A DNA stretch of 64,000 nt, taken from the NCBI GenBank assembly GCA_015680685.1, contig MNCI01010387.1:113352-177351 (forward strand), read 5' to 3'. A program made the translations under genes and the position numbers. Under the pieces are notes generated by a model that saw only the letters and a list, made by a program, of their open reading frames with translations, had not been told where the DNA came from and did not search any database. Positions 45,485-57,866 of this stretch are shown one piece after another. Position 1 is the first letter of the stretch. Each line of letters opens with the position of its first letter. Source of the stretch: Gnetum montanum. Taxonomy: Eukaryota; Streptophyta; Gnetopsida; Gnetales; Gnetaceae.

Positions 45485-46665
45485 TATAGATCATTGAACT
45501 TAGAAAGGGGGGGATGAATAAGTTTCCCAAATTAAAACTTTATGAACCAAAGCACGCATACAAAATTAACATGGTTCCCCAACTTGGGTAGTCCACACTC
45601 AAAGGGTAGATTGCAAGCATACCTCTAAACTTTGTTGCTCTCAAATGTGGTTTAAAGGGTCCACATCTTGTACAATCTTCAAGCCCCGCTTTAGAGTGTT
45701 GTGCTGAAACATCAACCACTCAACCCCACAAGGTTCCATCAGGCTTGGAATGTGGTTTCCAAGATTTCACAGCCTTTACAATTTTGAGACCCACTTCGGA
45801 GTGTTATGATGCAACACCAATCACTCAATCCCACAGGATACTAACATGCTCAAGCAAGATGCCTTCCTACAAGAATCAAATCAACCCCGCAAGGCAACAA
45901 GGGAGAAGAATTACAAGGGGTAAATGCAACTTAGTTTGCTAATCATTGCACTTTGAGGTACAACACACTTTACAATGAACAAATGATGATAAAATGAAGA
46001 GCAACAGATATCACAATGATTGACAAAATGATTGTACAATGACTACACATAAGTTTGCACATTTCCCAATGCATATGATTTCTTCTTATAGCTATCATGT
46101 TTCTAAATCCACCTTGGAACTCATGAAATGGCTAGCCAACAATCATGGAAGACATATTCTTCATGCCTGAGACATATTTCTATATTTTCCCTATATTCTG
46201 GGAAGATGTCTTTGTCTAGGAAAGACGTCTTTCTAAAATCTCCATTCTGGGAAGACATCTTTGTTTGATGGAAGATGTCTTTCTAAAACTAGTCTACATT
46301 CTGTGAAGACATCTTTACCTAAGGAAAGAAATCTACTATTTCTTGAAGATGTCTTTGCCTATGCATCTTCCAATTCTGCCAAGACATCTACTATTTCTCA
46401 AAGAGGTATTCTTCAACTTTCCTTTGCATGATGAATTAATCATTCCTTGTCCACAACCTTGATCTTTCATGTCTTCAATGATGAAAATGTTCTTTGAATT
46501 CTTTTATTTTAAGCTTGCCTCTTTAAGAACTTATGGATGACTTTCTCCTTTTTTTTACACCAGTGCATTCCTTGTCATCTCATCTTGGTCCTACAACAAC
46601 AACAACCACACACACATCTTTTGTCTCCATTTTACTTAACGTTTTGACACACCAAAAGGTCCACA
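45485..46665 (-). repeat. 3' LTR of copia D
   Basis: Collinear with the reverse complement of the B LTR. The AAGACATCT/AGATGTCTT array lies at about 46150-46410. Confidence 0.8.
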
Positions 46666-46681
46666 ATCTCCTCCTTTTTGG

Positions 46682-48435
46682 TGATGTTCAAAACTTAAGA
46701 AAATGTGTTAGTGATCATACAAATAAAATCATACTACTCTCTCCCTTTTTGAATAGCAACAAAAAGGATAAGGCACACAAACTAGTGAAAGAATTATCAT
46801 AATAGTGCAATATCATAAAATAAGAAAAATCAACAATCATGGCATAATCCCAAGGAAAAAACATTTAGCAAGAAAGAAGATCAATTAAAGATCACACCTT
46901 TTTTAGCACTAAGTTCCATGAGGAGTTGCCCCCAATCTATCAAGAACTGATCCAAACCTTTCCAAGTGATATTCAAAATTAAAGCTTGAAGTGAAGTGTA
47001 AGCCTTGAAGATCAAGTAACTTGTCTCTAAATTAATAAATCATTTATAGTGCATGATTTTTTTAATGCTCAAATATTCTCCGTCCTTTTAAAAAAATTAG
47101 CAAAAGAGGAGGTCATATCTTATGTAACAAGGAGAATATAGCAATACATCTTCACAATGTGAAACTAGTCATGCCATATTTTAAGTACTACTCAAAGGAT
47201 GTTTCAATCAAAATCATGGAAACTTTTCCATAACCAGAATGATCATGTGCTTGCTCATATTTTTGTAAGGAATAATATCACTATTTTCATTCTTTCATAT
47301 AAGTACTTCTTACTTCAATTTATGCTTGAATATCAAATAGGTGGGATAATGATACATTAAGACTTGCTCTTATCAGTTCAAAATAAGGATTTACAACTAA
47401 TCAAAAAAATACCAATAACACTCACATAATTTGACATTATAGATCAAGCAGCCCATCAAATTGAAACAATTATCTTATTAGAACTCATGTCTTTATATTC
47501 AACCAGAAATTTGGAAAACGTCAACACAAAGGATATGGAAGCCATGAAAGAAATATGGATATTTTTCTTTTTGTACAAGGCAATGCTGCAAACACAACCG
47601 TTTTTCAAAAATGAAATGATAATCATGACAAAGAATACCAGAACACAAATTCAAGACTCAACCATCCATTTAAAAGAAGAATACCTCTTGATGTCCATAT
47701 CTTGCTTATTTTGGAATATTTTGCTATTTCAATGTCTCTTAGTTGAAGTCGCTAAAGACTCCCCCTAGATTGGTGATCTTCAAGATGGTGATGGATAATG
47801 AGGAATAGGCTTCCCCTACACATGTGCTAGGTATTAATGTACAAATGTCATAAATCAAAAAAGCACTACAATTGTAGGTTAACATTAAGCTTAAATGTGG
47901 AGACTAAGATCTCCAATCAATAATATTAGTAAGATTTTTTCATAGGCTTGTCTTATCTCATAAATAGCAAAACTATACCAAAGGCCATGAGCTTAGAAGT
48001 GGATCATCATAATAAGTTCAGATTAAACATGACAAGAACCAATAAGATAATGATCCAAAGGAAATCAAAAAAAGAGCTGCACACATATTTTCATAGAACC
48101 AATTATGTCAAGCTCAAAAATGAATGTAAGGGATGCTCTAAACAATTATTCCACCATTTTTCAAGACAAATAATTTTGAACTTCAAATACCATATTAACT
48201 ATCAAGCAAAGATATGGAAGCTTACCTTGACTTACCATGCTTACATGGGAGAAGAGAAGAATAATGGAGTTTGAGATGAGGTCCCCTATCATGAAGTACC
48301 TCCTCATCCTTTGGTTCTCTCTCATTAGATCGTATGTGTGATGTCTCTATTTATTCATGATTTTTATGATAGAAGCTTTGATCACTTATTGCATCATTTT
48401 CAATTCTCTACTTCTCTTCATTCTCACTTATTAGT
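46682..48435 (-). other. Non-coding 3' region of copia D
   Basis: No domain on either strand. The plus-strand open stretches 47487-47768 and 47948-48274 have no supporting features. Confidence 0.5.
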
Positions 48436-48439
48436 TCCT

Positions 48440-49917
48440 GCATAGTTTCCTTACTAAAGCCTTTTTGACAAGACTAAGCATTAATCTTTTTTTTATCATC
48501 ATGAGTATAGTTCAGAGTTTCCTTATATCTACAATTTTTACAAACAAATAAAGTATTATGCTCATGATCAAAATTATCAAACCTAACTATGCTTGAGCTT
48601 GAGCTTGAATTTTCATGTGTTTCTTCCTCTAAATTCCTTGGCTATGTTTCAAGAGTCTCCTCTTCTTGAACCTTACTACAACCCTTATTAAAAGAGGTTA
48701 GTTGTTGAATCTCAGCTTTTATGTTAGAAATCTCTTCTTTCACTTCAACATGAATAGCATCTAGCTTAGAAAGTACTATTTTCTTTTCCTTCCTAATCAA
48801 ATGATGTAGAAGAAAAATTTCTTCTTTAAATTCACTATACATCTTGTCACACTTACCATCTTATTCAATCATATGTGAGGAGTTTTCATCAGTAAGTGCC
48901 ATGCATATGAGATGTGAATCTTTGAAAGAATTTCATGCTTCTTCTTCTCTTTGCTCACCATCATCCCAACTTGTATAAAAGTTGACCTTTTTTGGCTTCT
49001 TATAATTGATTCTATTCTTTGGCTATATATTACTATCACTAGAACATTTGAAGGCCATAAGGCCTGTTCCTCCATAAACCCAACATTCTATAGAATGAAA
49101 ATCTAAGTTAGAATTTAAAAACTTTCTACCTCTTTCTCTACATTTGCATAAATTGGATCTTTGTTATTAGCAATCATTACAGCTTTCTTGAGAGAATGGC
49201 AATCTCATCTTCATTACCCTCATCATGTTCATTGAACTCCTTCTCCTTAGAGGTAATCTTTAGAGCAATAGGCATTTCTTGGATTTCTCCTTCACTTATG
49301 AGATTCATTTCATAAGTTATGAGAGCACTTTAAAGCTCTTCAAATTTTAAGGTTGAGAAATTTTTTATCTCCTCCATAGATATGACCTTTGGTCTAAACT
49401 CTGGTTGTAGAGTTTTGATCATCTTAATGATGACATCACTTTCAGGAAAATCTTTACTTGTTCCTCTAATAGCTACAACAAGATCATTAGCTCTAGAGAA
49501 ATAATCTTTTACTTTCTCACCTTCTCTCATTTTGAGTTTATTGTATTCACTTTGTAAAACTAACAATTTCAATTACTTAACAATAGATATTCCTTCATAT
49601 GTAGCTTCTAAGGTTTGCCAAATTTCTATGGTTGTCTTACATCTTGCTACTCTATTAAATTCATATTTATTCAATGCATAATATAAACAAGTTTTTACAT
49701 TTGAATCAAACATGAACTTATTGTTTTCTTCTTGTGACCATTTGTTGCAAGGCTTGATGAGGTCGGTGGAGCTATCAATAGGCAAAGCGTAGGCTTTAAG
49801 GATTGACTCCCACACTTCAAACTCCATTGATTTAAAGAACCCTTGCATTCTAGCTTTTGAATAAGCAAAGTCAAATTCATCAAACATGGGTGGCTTTGTG
49901 TAAGATGTTCCCTCCAT
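48440..49917 (-). pseudogene. gag of copia D
   Basis: Starts at ATG 49917. Open frames 49573-49917 and 49330-49572 carry FEVWESILKAYA, KFMFDSNVKTCLYYALNKYE, REGEKVKDYFSRANDLVVAI and SMEEIKNFSTLKFEEL, nearly identical in layout to B. The knuckle remnant at about 49040-49085 reads CWVYGGTGLMAFKC, again Tyr at the second Cys. A Lys/Glu coiled coil follows (48642-48842). Confidence 0.8.
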
Positions 49918-49973
49918 TATTCACTCTTGAAGTTGATGATGACAAAGAAGAGTACTAGGCTCTAATACCTCTC

Positions 49974-51167
49974 GTGGATTGTTAATCTTAGAAGGGGGAG
50001 AAGGATGAATAAGTTACCCAAATTAAAATGTTATGAACCAAAGTGCGCACACAAAATTAAGGTGGTTCCCCAACTTGAGTAGTCCACACTTGGAGGGTAG
50101 ATTTCACGCACAACTCCGAACTTTGTTACTCTTAAATGTGGTTTGAAGGGTCCACACCTTGTATAATATTTAAGCCCCTCTTTAGCATGTTGTGCCGCAA
50201 CACTAACCATTCAACCCTGTAAGGTCCTATCAGGCTTGGAATGTGGTTTTTAGGCTTCCATAACCTTTATAATCTTGAGCTCTGCTTCAAAGTGTTATGC
50301 CACAACACCAATCACTCAATACCACAAGATGTCGATAACCTCAAGCAAGATGCCTTTCCACAAGAAGCACATCAAACCTGCAAGGCAATAAGGGAGAATA
50401 ATTACAAGGGATAAATGTAACTTAGTTTACTAATTCTTGTACTTTGAGGTACAAGACCCTTTACAATGAACAACTGATGATATAATGAAGAGGAACAAAG
50501 ATCATAATGATTGAAAATATGATTATACAATTATTACACATAAGTTTGCACATTTCCCAATGCATATGATGTCTTATCATAGCTTTTGCATTTCTAAATC
50601 CATCTTGGAACTCATGAAATGGCTAACCAATGATCACTAATGATCATGGAATACGTCTTCTTCATGCCTAAGACATATTTCTGTATTTTTCCTCTATTCT
50701 AGGAAGATGTCTTTGTCTAAGAAAGATGTCTTTCTAAACTCTCCATTCTGGAAAGATATCTTTGTCTAATGGAAGACATCTTTCTGAAACTGGCCTACAT
50801 TCTGTGAAGAAGTCTTTGCCAAAGGAAAGATGTCGACTATTTTTTGAAGACATCTTTACCTGTTCATCTTCCAATTCTGCCAAGATGTCTACTATTTCTC
50901 AAAGAGGTCTTCTTCAACCTTCCTTGGCATGATGAATTCATCATTCCTTGTCCACAACCTTGATCTTTCATGTGCTTCAATGATGACAATGTTCTTTGAA
51001 TTCTTTTCTTTTAAGCTTGCCTCCTTGAGACCTTATGGATGAATTTCTCCTTTTGTTTACACTAGTGCATTCCTTGTCATCTCATCTTGGTTGTATAACC
51101 ATAACAACCATGCACACATCCTTTGTCTCCATTTTACTTAATGTTTTGACACACCAAAAGGTCCATA
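49974..51167 (-). repeat. 5' LTR of copia D
   Basis: Pairs with 45485-46665. The motif array lies at about 50650-50905. Confidence 0.75.
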
Positions 51168-51179
51168 GATGCATCCTTA

Positions 51180-51985
51180 CATGCATTGGCACATATGCAT
51201 TGACACTCTATTGCCTAAAGCCTATATATATGCACACACTCTTTACATAGAGGTACTATTTTATCAATAATGTAGCTAAACTCTTATAACGTTATTCCAT
51301 AATCTTAGCAAACAATTAGTGAGTGCCTATAGCATGGAATTGAGTCAATTGTACAACATCTTATTCAAGTGGCATCGTACCTAGACACATTCCATGAATG
51401 ACAATAAAATCAAGATTGATTCATATTCATTGCAACACTTTGACTTAGGATAGATTTACTTTCATTGCAATTTACTTTATATATACTTCATTAATATTTA
51501 CATTTTCTTACACATTAACCAATTGGTGTAATGAGCATGACTAGTTTCAAGCATAAACATGTATTTGCATGGTAATACCAACATCATTATTACTTGGTTC
51601 ACCTAGTAGCATACCACTAGGTAATCCCAATAGTGGGTACATGAGTTTAGGGTGTATGGCAAGTTGAAAATGGACACTCATCATCCATACGATAGTTTAG
51701 GATTTAATTTTATTATTAATTAGATTAAATAATTAATTTCTATATTATTAGTTGGTTTAGTTTAAGGCTCCAACAACATCATAATCATATGCCTTATTTT
51801 AGACTAAACTATACATGATAAAGCTACTACTAGTCCAAGCAGGAAGATAGTGAACTACAATCAATGCTTAATGATCTAAATACCATACTAGTTCCATCCA
51901 TGAAATTCAACATGATTATCATACCTATTTGTGATTTATATGATTTGTTATAGGGGACTACTCTATTACTCAACACTTATGAAAT
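51180..51985 (+). mobile_element. Diverged A-family LTR next to copia D
   Basis: TATA-like CCTATATATATGC is at about 51218. The rest follows the A-I LTR (CTAGACACATTCCATGAATG, GCAACACTTTGACTTAGGAT, ACTAAACTATACATGATAAA, TAGGGGACTACTC). The ends are worn. Confidence 0.6.
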
Positions 51986-53459
51986 TAAAAATCATTATAA
52001 TATTCTTTTATTTTTAAGGTGGGGTATAATATATGAGTAATGTTAAGATTTTCCAACATTCACTCATGTTTTGTAATAAAATTTTTTAATATTATTATAT
52101 ATTATTATCATTCCTTTAATAAATTTTGATTTTCATAATATTCTTCAATGGTTTACATTGTGGAAATGTAAAATTGAAACTAAAATTTTTTACTTACATC
52201 TACTAAGACTCCTTGAATCTATTAGATCAATTTTGGAATTCTTTTTATGGAAGTTTTTTTTGTAAACTTATAACTCAGTGTTGCCTAGTAGAATTGAACC
52301 TATGAGCTAGGGCTATGAAGCTAAGACTCTTACCACTAAGCTAATACCTCATTATATGGTAGGGCCTAAGATCAATTCAGCAATGTTGATACTTGAAATC
52401 TTGGTCTAGTTTAGTTATAGTTTTGTTGGTAATGTTACTAATTCTAATTACCTTATCATTCATTAATTACTTACATAATTAATATTTCATATAACTTATC
52501 TTCCATTCTAATTTAGACATCGATGATATATCCTATACACTACTCAAGGACTTGATTTGATCTTTGATTAGTCATTGAACAAGAGGTTAGTTGTTATAAG
52601 GCATCATTAATTCTAGTTCGTGAGTTCATCAAGTTCTCATAAACTTTCTCATTTTTTTCGAATTCAAAACTTTTTTATTAAGCTCCTGATTGAATATTAG
52701 TATCTACACCCTACTCTCTATATCTCATATTATTGTGTTCTTTCATGATGATCTTATCAACTATCATGTCACTTGAGAATTATTGAATCCCTTAATTACG
52801 TACTTTCTTTTAATTGAATTTTCTCTTTTTACTACGAAAACTATTTATGATTTCTTATCCATCATAACTTTTGCTCTTATACCAAGTTAGAGTTTTGTTT
52901 GACATCTCTTTAATAAATTTAACTTATCCAAGGATCTTTATGATGGGATTATAACAAACATCCTTAATTACATTTTCATTATAGGATGTATTCGTTAATA
53001 AGTCTTATTACAGTACTTGTACTTATTACAATTGGACTTACATAAAACACTTCATCCCTTTGGATATCCTTTTGCCTTCTTCTACTAACTCTTCACTTCA
53101 AAGAACCACTACATTTGGTTACAACCTATTCTTAACTTCAATAGTACTACTACATCTTATGATAGCTTGTCCTTATCACTATAGCTACTTTCAGACTTCA
53201 ACACCTCAACTTGGACCTTTTCTTCCTCTTTAGGAAACTAGATCCTTGTTATATCAAAATTTTCAAGTAAATGTTATTGTTTTGTAAATTGATTCATTGC
53301 ACCTAATTTAACCTTTTAGTTTACAATGATGTTACTACTACTTCTTCAACATTTTTTCATGATCTATTTAGATTGCGTGTTTCTGGACTCATCAAAGTCA
53401 ATGTCTACATACCTTTTACCCAACACCATTCTTTTCTTTATATATATTTTCTGCATATT
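51986..53459. other. AT-rich stretch, no gene; possible Tekay-like LTR start
   Basis: 52010-52034 reads AAGGTGGGGTATAATA, a possible decayed inverted end of the Tekay-like LTR whose other end is 12197. A GCTCTTATACCA at 52873-52884 resembles a primer-binding site on the minus strand, but no LTR end or gag stands beside it. Apart from the SINE copy, nothing else is recognised. Confidence 0.3.
52258..52350 (-). mobile_element. SINE copy
   Basis: On the minus strand TTAGCTTAGTGGTAAG (A box), then about 30 bp, then GGTTCAATTC (box B, 52291-52300) and CTACTAGGCAACACTGAG. The same order as the copy at 44892. Confidence 0.65.
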
Positions 53460-53464
53460 GTAAC

Positions 53465-54077
53465 TGTTATAATCAAATTTGAAAACAATTAGATCTGAAA
53501 ACACAGATTTGAAAAACACAGATCTGAAGACACACTACAAATGCTCTAGAGAAATTATTAAAAACCCTACAGATCTGAATAAATCATTAGAGGCAAAATA
53601 TTGCACTATAAGAAACACTATAAACCACTCTCAAACCATTCCAAACTCTAGCAAACATTTGTTGTGATAACAGAATGAAAGCAGAATGAGAACAGTAAAA
53701 AGGAAATAGCACAAGAACACAGAGAGTTACATGGTTTGGGCCCCTTTTACCCTACTTCCACAACAATGCTGATCTGCCTTCTATTCTTCTCAAATCTTAA
53801 AGACACAAGTTGTCCTTACAACTTTTCAAACACACAATCTGTTATTCTAATAGATCTCATATCAACACCAACAAGACTCGTGTCTCCAAGGTAAAACCTT
53901 GATACAATGCTCTGACTTTGAAGCACACACAAAAGGCTACCCCAAGCCTTCTATTTATGAAGAAACATGAGGACCAAACCCCAATCCTCATACATGTGGG
54001 ATAAAACACATCCCCACATTAAATGCAACATAAAAGGAAATACAAAGATGAATGTATTTGACTTCATTTTTCCAACA
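53465..54077 (-). repeat. 3' LTR of copia E
   Basis: Begins as written TGTTATAATC and ends TTTTTCCAACA. Near 53490-53580 it has four AGATCTGAA-type words, in the 3' end of the LTR as transcribed. Confidence 0.95.
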
Positions 54078-54090
54078 AACTCCCCCTTGA
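54078..54090 (-). other. Polypurine tract of copia E
   Basis: TCAAGGGGGAGTT on the minus strand, directly before the 3' LTR. Confidence 0.85.
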
Positions 54091-54130
54091 AGACAAATCC
54101 AACTAGCCTTTAAGAGATGTGCACTTCTGA

Positions 54131-54721
54131 TTAAGCTTCAGTTTTCCTAAGCTTCTTCCTATAGAAAATGTGTTTTTCAACTATGACTGGTTTTGTTAAA
54201 GCATCAGCAACATTGAGCTTTGTATCGACCTTTTGAACATGCACCAAGCCATCCTCTATGATTTCTCTTATGAAGTGGAATCGGACATCTATATGTTTTG
54301 TCCTGGCATGAAAGGCAGAATTCTTTACAAGATGGATTGCACTCAAACTATCACAAAACACAGCATACCTTTGTTGTTTTAATCCAAGAGACTACAAAAA
54401 TCTCTTCATCCATAACATCTCCTTGCATGCTTCTGTGAGTGCTACGTACTCTGATTCAGTTGTAGATAAAGTTACGGGTGGTTGTAGATGTGACAACCAA
54501 CTCACTGCTTCACCACCAAAAATAAATGTGTACCCTATAGAAGATCGTCTTGTATCATGATCAGCAGCAAAGTTTGCATCTACAAAGTCTTCAATGTGCA
54601 TATTAGCATCTCCAAAACATAAGCAATGCACTTTTGTGCCTTTTAAATATTTTAAAATCCATTTGACAGCTAACCAGTGATTCCACCCATAGTTGGTCAT
54701 AAATCTACTAACTACTCCAAC
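54131..54721 (-). pseudogene. RNase H of copia E
   Basis: Read on the minus strand: VGVVSRFMTN at the gap edge, AVKWILKYLKGTKVHCLCFG, FVDANFAADHDTRRSS, LSTTESEYVALTEACKEMLW, CDSLSAIHLVKNSAFHARTK and HIDVRFHF, ending at 54131. The acidic residues of the RNase H active site (DAN, TESEY, CDS, HID) are present. One TAG at 54389 interrupts it. Confidence 0.9.
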
Positions 54722-55022
54722 NNNNNNNNNNNNNNNNNNNNNNNNNNNNNNNNNNNNNNNNNNNNNNNNNNNNNNNNNNNNNNNNNNNNNNNNNNNNNNN
54801 NNNNNNNNNNNNNNNNNNNNNNNNNNNNNNNNNNNNNNNNNNNNNNNNNNNNNNNNNNNNNNNNNNNNNNNNNNNNNNNNNNNNNNNNNNNNNNNNNNNN
54901 NNNNNNNNNNNNNNNNNNNNNNNNNNNNNNNNNNNNNNNNNNNNNNNNNNNNNNNNNNNNNNNNNNNNNNNNNNNNNNNNNNNNNNNNNNNNNNNNNNNN
55001 NNNNNNNNNNNNNNNNNNNNNN
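54722..55022. other. Assembly gap (301 N) in the RT of copia E
   Basis: Unknown bases. The flanking frame resumes after the gap at VGVVSRF. Open frames across it are artefacts. Confidence 0.99.
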
Positions 55023-55545
55023 GCTGTTTCATGTAAATTTCCTCCTCCAAATCTCCATGGAGGAATGCTATTTTTATATCAAGTTGTTCCAACTCTAAGT
55101 CTATGCAGGCCACCAATGATAGCACTAAACCTATAGAAGAGTGTTCTACCACCAGAGAAAAAATTTCTTGAAAGTCAATACCTAGTTTCTATGCATAGCC
55201 TTTCACCACCAACCTAGCCTTGAAACGTTTTTCCCCATTTGCCTCTGATTTAATTCTGTATATCCACCTACACTCCAAGAGTTTTCTCCCTTTTGGCAAT
55301 TGAACTAGCTCCCAGGTTTTGTTCTGTTGGAGTGATTCCCATTCATCATTCATAGATACCTTCCACTTTGTGGCATCAACACATGTCATGGCTTCCTTCA
55401 CTGTTTCTGGTTCACCATTATCACTGTAAAGTACATAATTTAATGAGGGAGAGTACCTGTCAGGAGGTTTGGTAGTTCTGGTTGACCTTCTAACCCAATG
55501 AGACACATCTGTAGCTTCTTGTTCATCATCTTCTACCTCATTTTC
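55023..55545 (-). pseudogene. RT N-terminal part of copia E
   Basis: Same frame as the integrase. RRSTRTTKPPDRYSP (linker), WESLQQNKTWELVQLPKG, CRWIYRIKSEANGEKRFKAR, LVVKGYA then TAG (55189) and KLGIDFQEIFS, ACIDLELEQLDIKIAFLHGD and LEEEIYMKQ at the gap. The YVDD catalytic segment would lie in the gap. The TAG fits CAG to TAG. Confidence 0.9.
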
Positions 55546-56715
55546 TTATTGTCCTGCATTTTCTCCTTGCTGTCCTAAGTTCTCAGCTTGCTGCCAAGTA
55601 CTTTTAGCATGTTGTCCAATGTTTCCAGATCTAGAAAATCCATGAGTTTCATCATTTTCAATTTCTTCAGTCACGCTAAGAGGAGTCCTTATGCTTTCTG
55701 AGCCATTTCTGTCCTTGTCTTTCTTTTGCAGCTCACTAAACATCACATTTTCTCTGAATTTAACGTCCCTTGATCTCACTACACGTTTCAATTCAGGATC
55801 CCAAAGTCTGAATCCCAACTCATCTTCTCCATATCCAACAAATATGCAACTTTTAGCCCTATCTTCCATCTTAGTTCTGTTTTCCTTTGGAATATGCATA
55901 AATGCCTCACATCCAAAAACTCTTAAATGACTGTATGAAATGTTTTTACCTTTCCAAACAACTTCTAGAAAAGCATTATCAATTGAAGAATGTGGAGACC
56001 TATTCACCAAATATGCAGCAGTCATAACTACCTCTCCCCAAAATGTCTTAGGTAGGCCTACACTTGAAACCATTGTTCTAGCATAATCCAGCAATGTTCT
56101 ATTGCATCTTTCAGCAACTCCATTTTCCTGTGGTGTACCAGGAGGGGTACGAATGTGCCTAATTCCTTTAATGTTGCAAAAATTAGCAAATACTTTAGAA
56201 GTGTACTCCCCACCATTATCAGTTTGCAAACATTTTATTTTCAGACCTGTTTCATTTTCTACTCTTGCAACAAATGTTTTGAAAACTAAAAATGCTTTAT
56301 CTTTTAATTTTAGCATATAAATCCAAACCTCCCTTGTACAATCATCTATGAAAGTTACAAAATAAATAGATCCACCAAGAGAAATGGGATTCATAGGACC
56401 ATAAACATCAGAATAAACCAATTCTAACATATTTTTCTTTCTGCTGTCCAGATCCCTATGAAAGTTTACTCTCTTAGATTTTCCAACTAAACAGTCTTTG
56501 CAATCAGTTTGAGCATAAGAAAATACAGGAATGAGAGTCTGATTTTGAAGTACCTTTAAGCTTGACTAGCCAATGTGTCCAAGACATCTATGCCATACTT
56601 CAGAATTTTCTATATCAGAAACTATTGCAATAGAGTTGCATGAATCTGCCATTAATGTATATAAGCTGCCCTCCTTCTTTCCTTTCAGAATGGTCATGAT
56701 TCCCTTGGAAATCCT
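55546..56715 (-). pseudogene. Integrase of copia E
   Basis: The zinc-binding part (about 56470-56620) has WHRCLGHIG and CKDCLVGKSK, i.e. the H-X3-H and C-X2-C pairs, with a TAG after GHIG. The core 55546-56430 is fully open: SDVYGPM (first Asp), CLQTDNGGEYTSKVF (second Asp), GTPQENGVAERCNRTL (Glu), then SHLRVFGCEAFMHIPKENRT, FVGYGEDELGFRLWDP and SRDVKFREN. The catalytic D,D,E triad is kept. A Gln-rich tail ends at TAA 55546. Confidence 0.93.
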
Positions 56716-57148
56716 CTAATGCCCACCTCCACTACTAAAATTTAGACTTGAATCATCCAATTGTGGAACTAAAATCAACTTCTTTGTAACTTCAGGAACA
56801 TGTTTAACGTTATCTATTGTCACCTTTGGCATCCCTGATTGTTGCAAACTTATACTTCCAATTCCAAGAACTTTTAAATCTTTTCCATTAGCAGCATATA
56901 CAAAACTAGATTCAACTTTATGATAAGATGCAAAGCAAGACTTATCTAGACAAATATGAAAGGAGGCACCTGAGTAAATCAACCAGATGTCACTGCTACA
57001 TCCATCTACCACCATTGTACATTGTTCTTGAATCAGAAAACTGATGTTTTCATCAGCTACATGTATCTCTGATGTTCCTTCTTCTGACTTCTTCTCCTTT
57101 CCTTTTCCTTTATTTTTCTGTGCTTTCCATGCAAAGCAATCCTTCTTC
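56716..57148 (-). pseudogene. Protease of copia E, catalytic Asp lost
   Basis: The open frame holds WLIYSGASFHICLDKSCFAS, FVYAANGKDLKVLGIGSISL and DNVKHVPEVTKKLILVPQLD. The family motif is D-S-G-A; here Tyr stands in place of the Asp (TAC for GAC), so this copy could not cleave its own polyprotein. It ends at TAG 56716. Confidence 0.88.
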
Positions 57149-57821
57149 AAATGACCTTTCTTCTTACATTACTAGCATTCTTGAGTTTGAGTTCTGCCAT
57201 GCGATACTCCTCTGTCCATGCTTCTTCCCCTACTTGGGAAATGTCTCCTACTTCTACATGAACATTTCCAGATCTAAAAGATTCATCTACTCTTCCTTCT
57301 AAATCCTGAAGGGTAGACACAACCTGTTCAAATGTCATAGATGAAACACTCATAGAAGTAGTAATAGATGTCACAATTGCAGACCAGGAATCAGGTAAGG
57401 AATCTAACAAAGCATAGGATTTAACTAGATCTGGAATAACAATTTTATATTCCTCCAACTTATTCAGATTTCCCATCATCTCATCCAAATGCTCTTGAAA
57501 AGACACATCAGATCTCTTCTTGCATCTAAAAACTTTCTGATAAATGTGAAAGGTATTCAAACCTGATACTTTGTCAAACCTATTCTTTAGCGTTTTCCAT
57601 AGATCATGCGGATCCATATCTAATTTGATTGAGGCCAAAATCCCATTACTTAGGGTAGGATGAATGAAAGACAATGCCCTAGTCTTAATTTTCCTTCAAT
57701 CAACAGTTGACATTCCTACTGGTTGAGAGGGATCTAAGGCCTCTTGGCAATCCTTTTGTGCTAATACAACCTTCATCAAAATGCTCCAAACGTTCCAGTT
57801 CCTTCCTACCAATCTTTCCAT
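57149..57821 (-). pseudogene. gag of copia E
   Basis: Starts at ATG 57821 (MERLVGRNWNVWSILMKVVL). A TGA at 57696 fits a Trp codon. The main part 57147-57674 holds DLWKTLKNRFDKVSGLNTFH, FQEHLDEMMGNLNKLEE and LLDSLPDSWSAIVTSI. The zinc knuckle (about 57130-57175) lies one frame away as C-stop-stop-C-KKKG-H-LKKD-C, a regular CX2CX4HX4C with both loop codons turned into stops. Confidence 0.85.
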
Positions 57822-57852
57822 TGTTTGCAACCTCTCCTTCTTTTTAAACCTT

Positions 57853-57865
57853 GCTCTAATACCAG
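57853..57865 (-). other. Primer-binding site of copia E
   Basis: TGGTATTAGAGCA on the minus strand, close to the LTR; initiator-tRNA-Met type with one transition. Confidence 0.85.
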
Positions 57866-57866
57866 T

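Larger units (their letters stand above)
45485..51167 (-). mobile_element. Copia element D, gag-only relative of B
   Basis: The 3' LTR is about 45485-46665 and the 5' LTR about 49974-51167. The decayed PBS AGGTATTAGAGCC (minus) is at about 49957-49972 and the polypurine tract CCAAAAAGGAGGAGAT (minus) is at 46666-46681. The LTRs match copia B over their length. No duplication is seen (AACAC versus GATGC). The internal part has gag only. Confidence 0.8.

Noticed and set aside
47487-48274. Plus-strand open stretches in copia D
   Set aside because: Opposite to the element's gag, no motif, not conserved in copia B.
45480-51172. Target-site duplication of copia D
   Set aside because: AACAC and GATGC do not match and the outer LTR bases are worn, so none is claimed.
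52873-52884. Minus-strand primer-binding site GCTCTTATACCA
   Set aside because: No LTR end or gag stands beside it; kept only as a remark in the spacer entry.
54677-55152. Plus-strand open frames across the second N run
   Set aside because: Gap artefacts; the real frame here is the minus-strand RT/RNase H of copia E.
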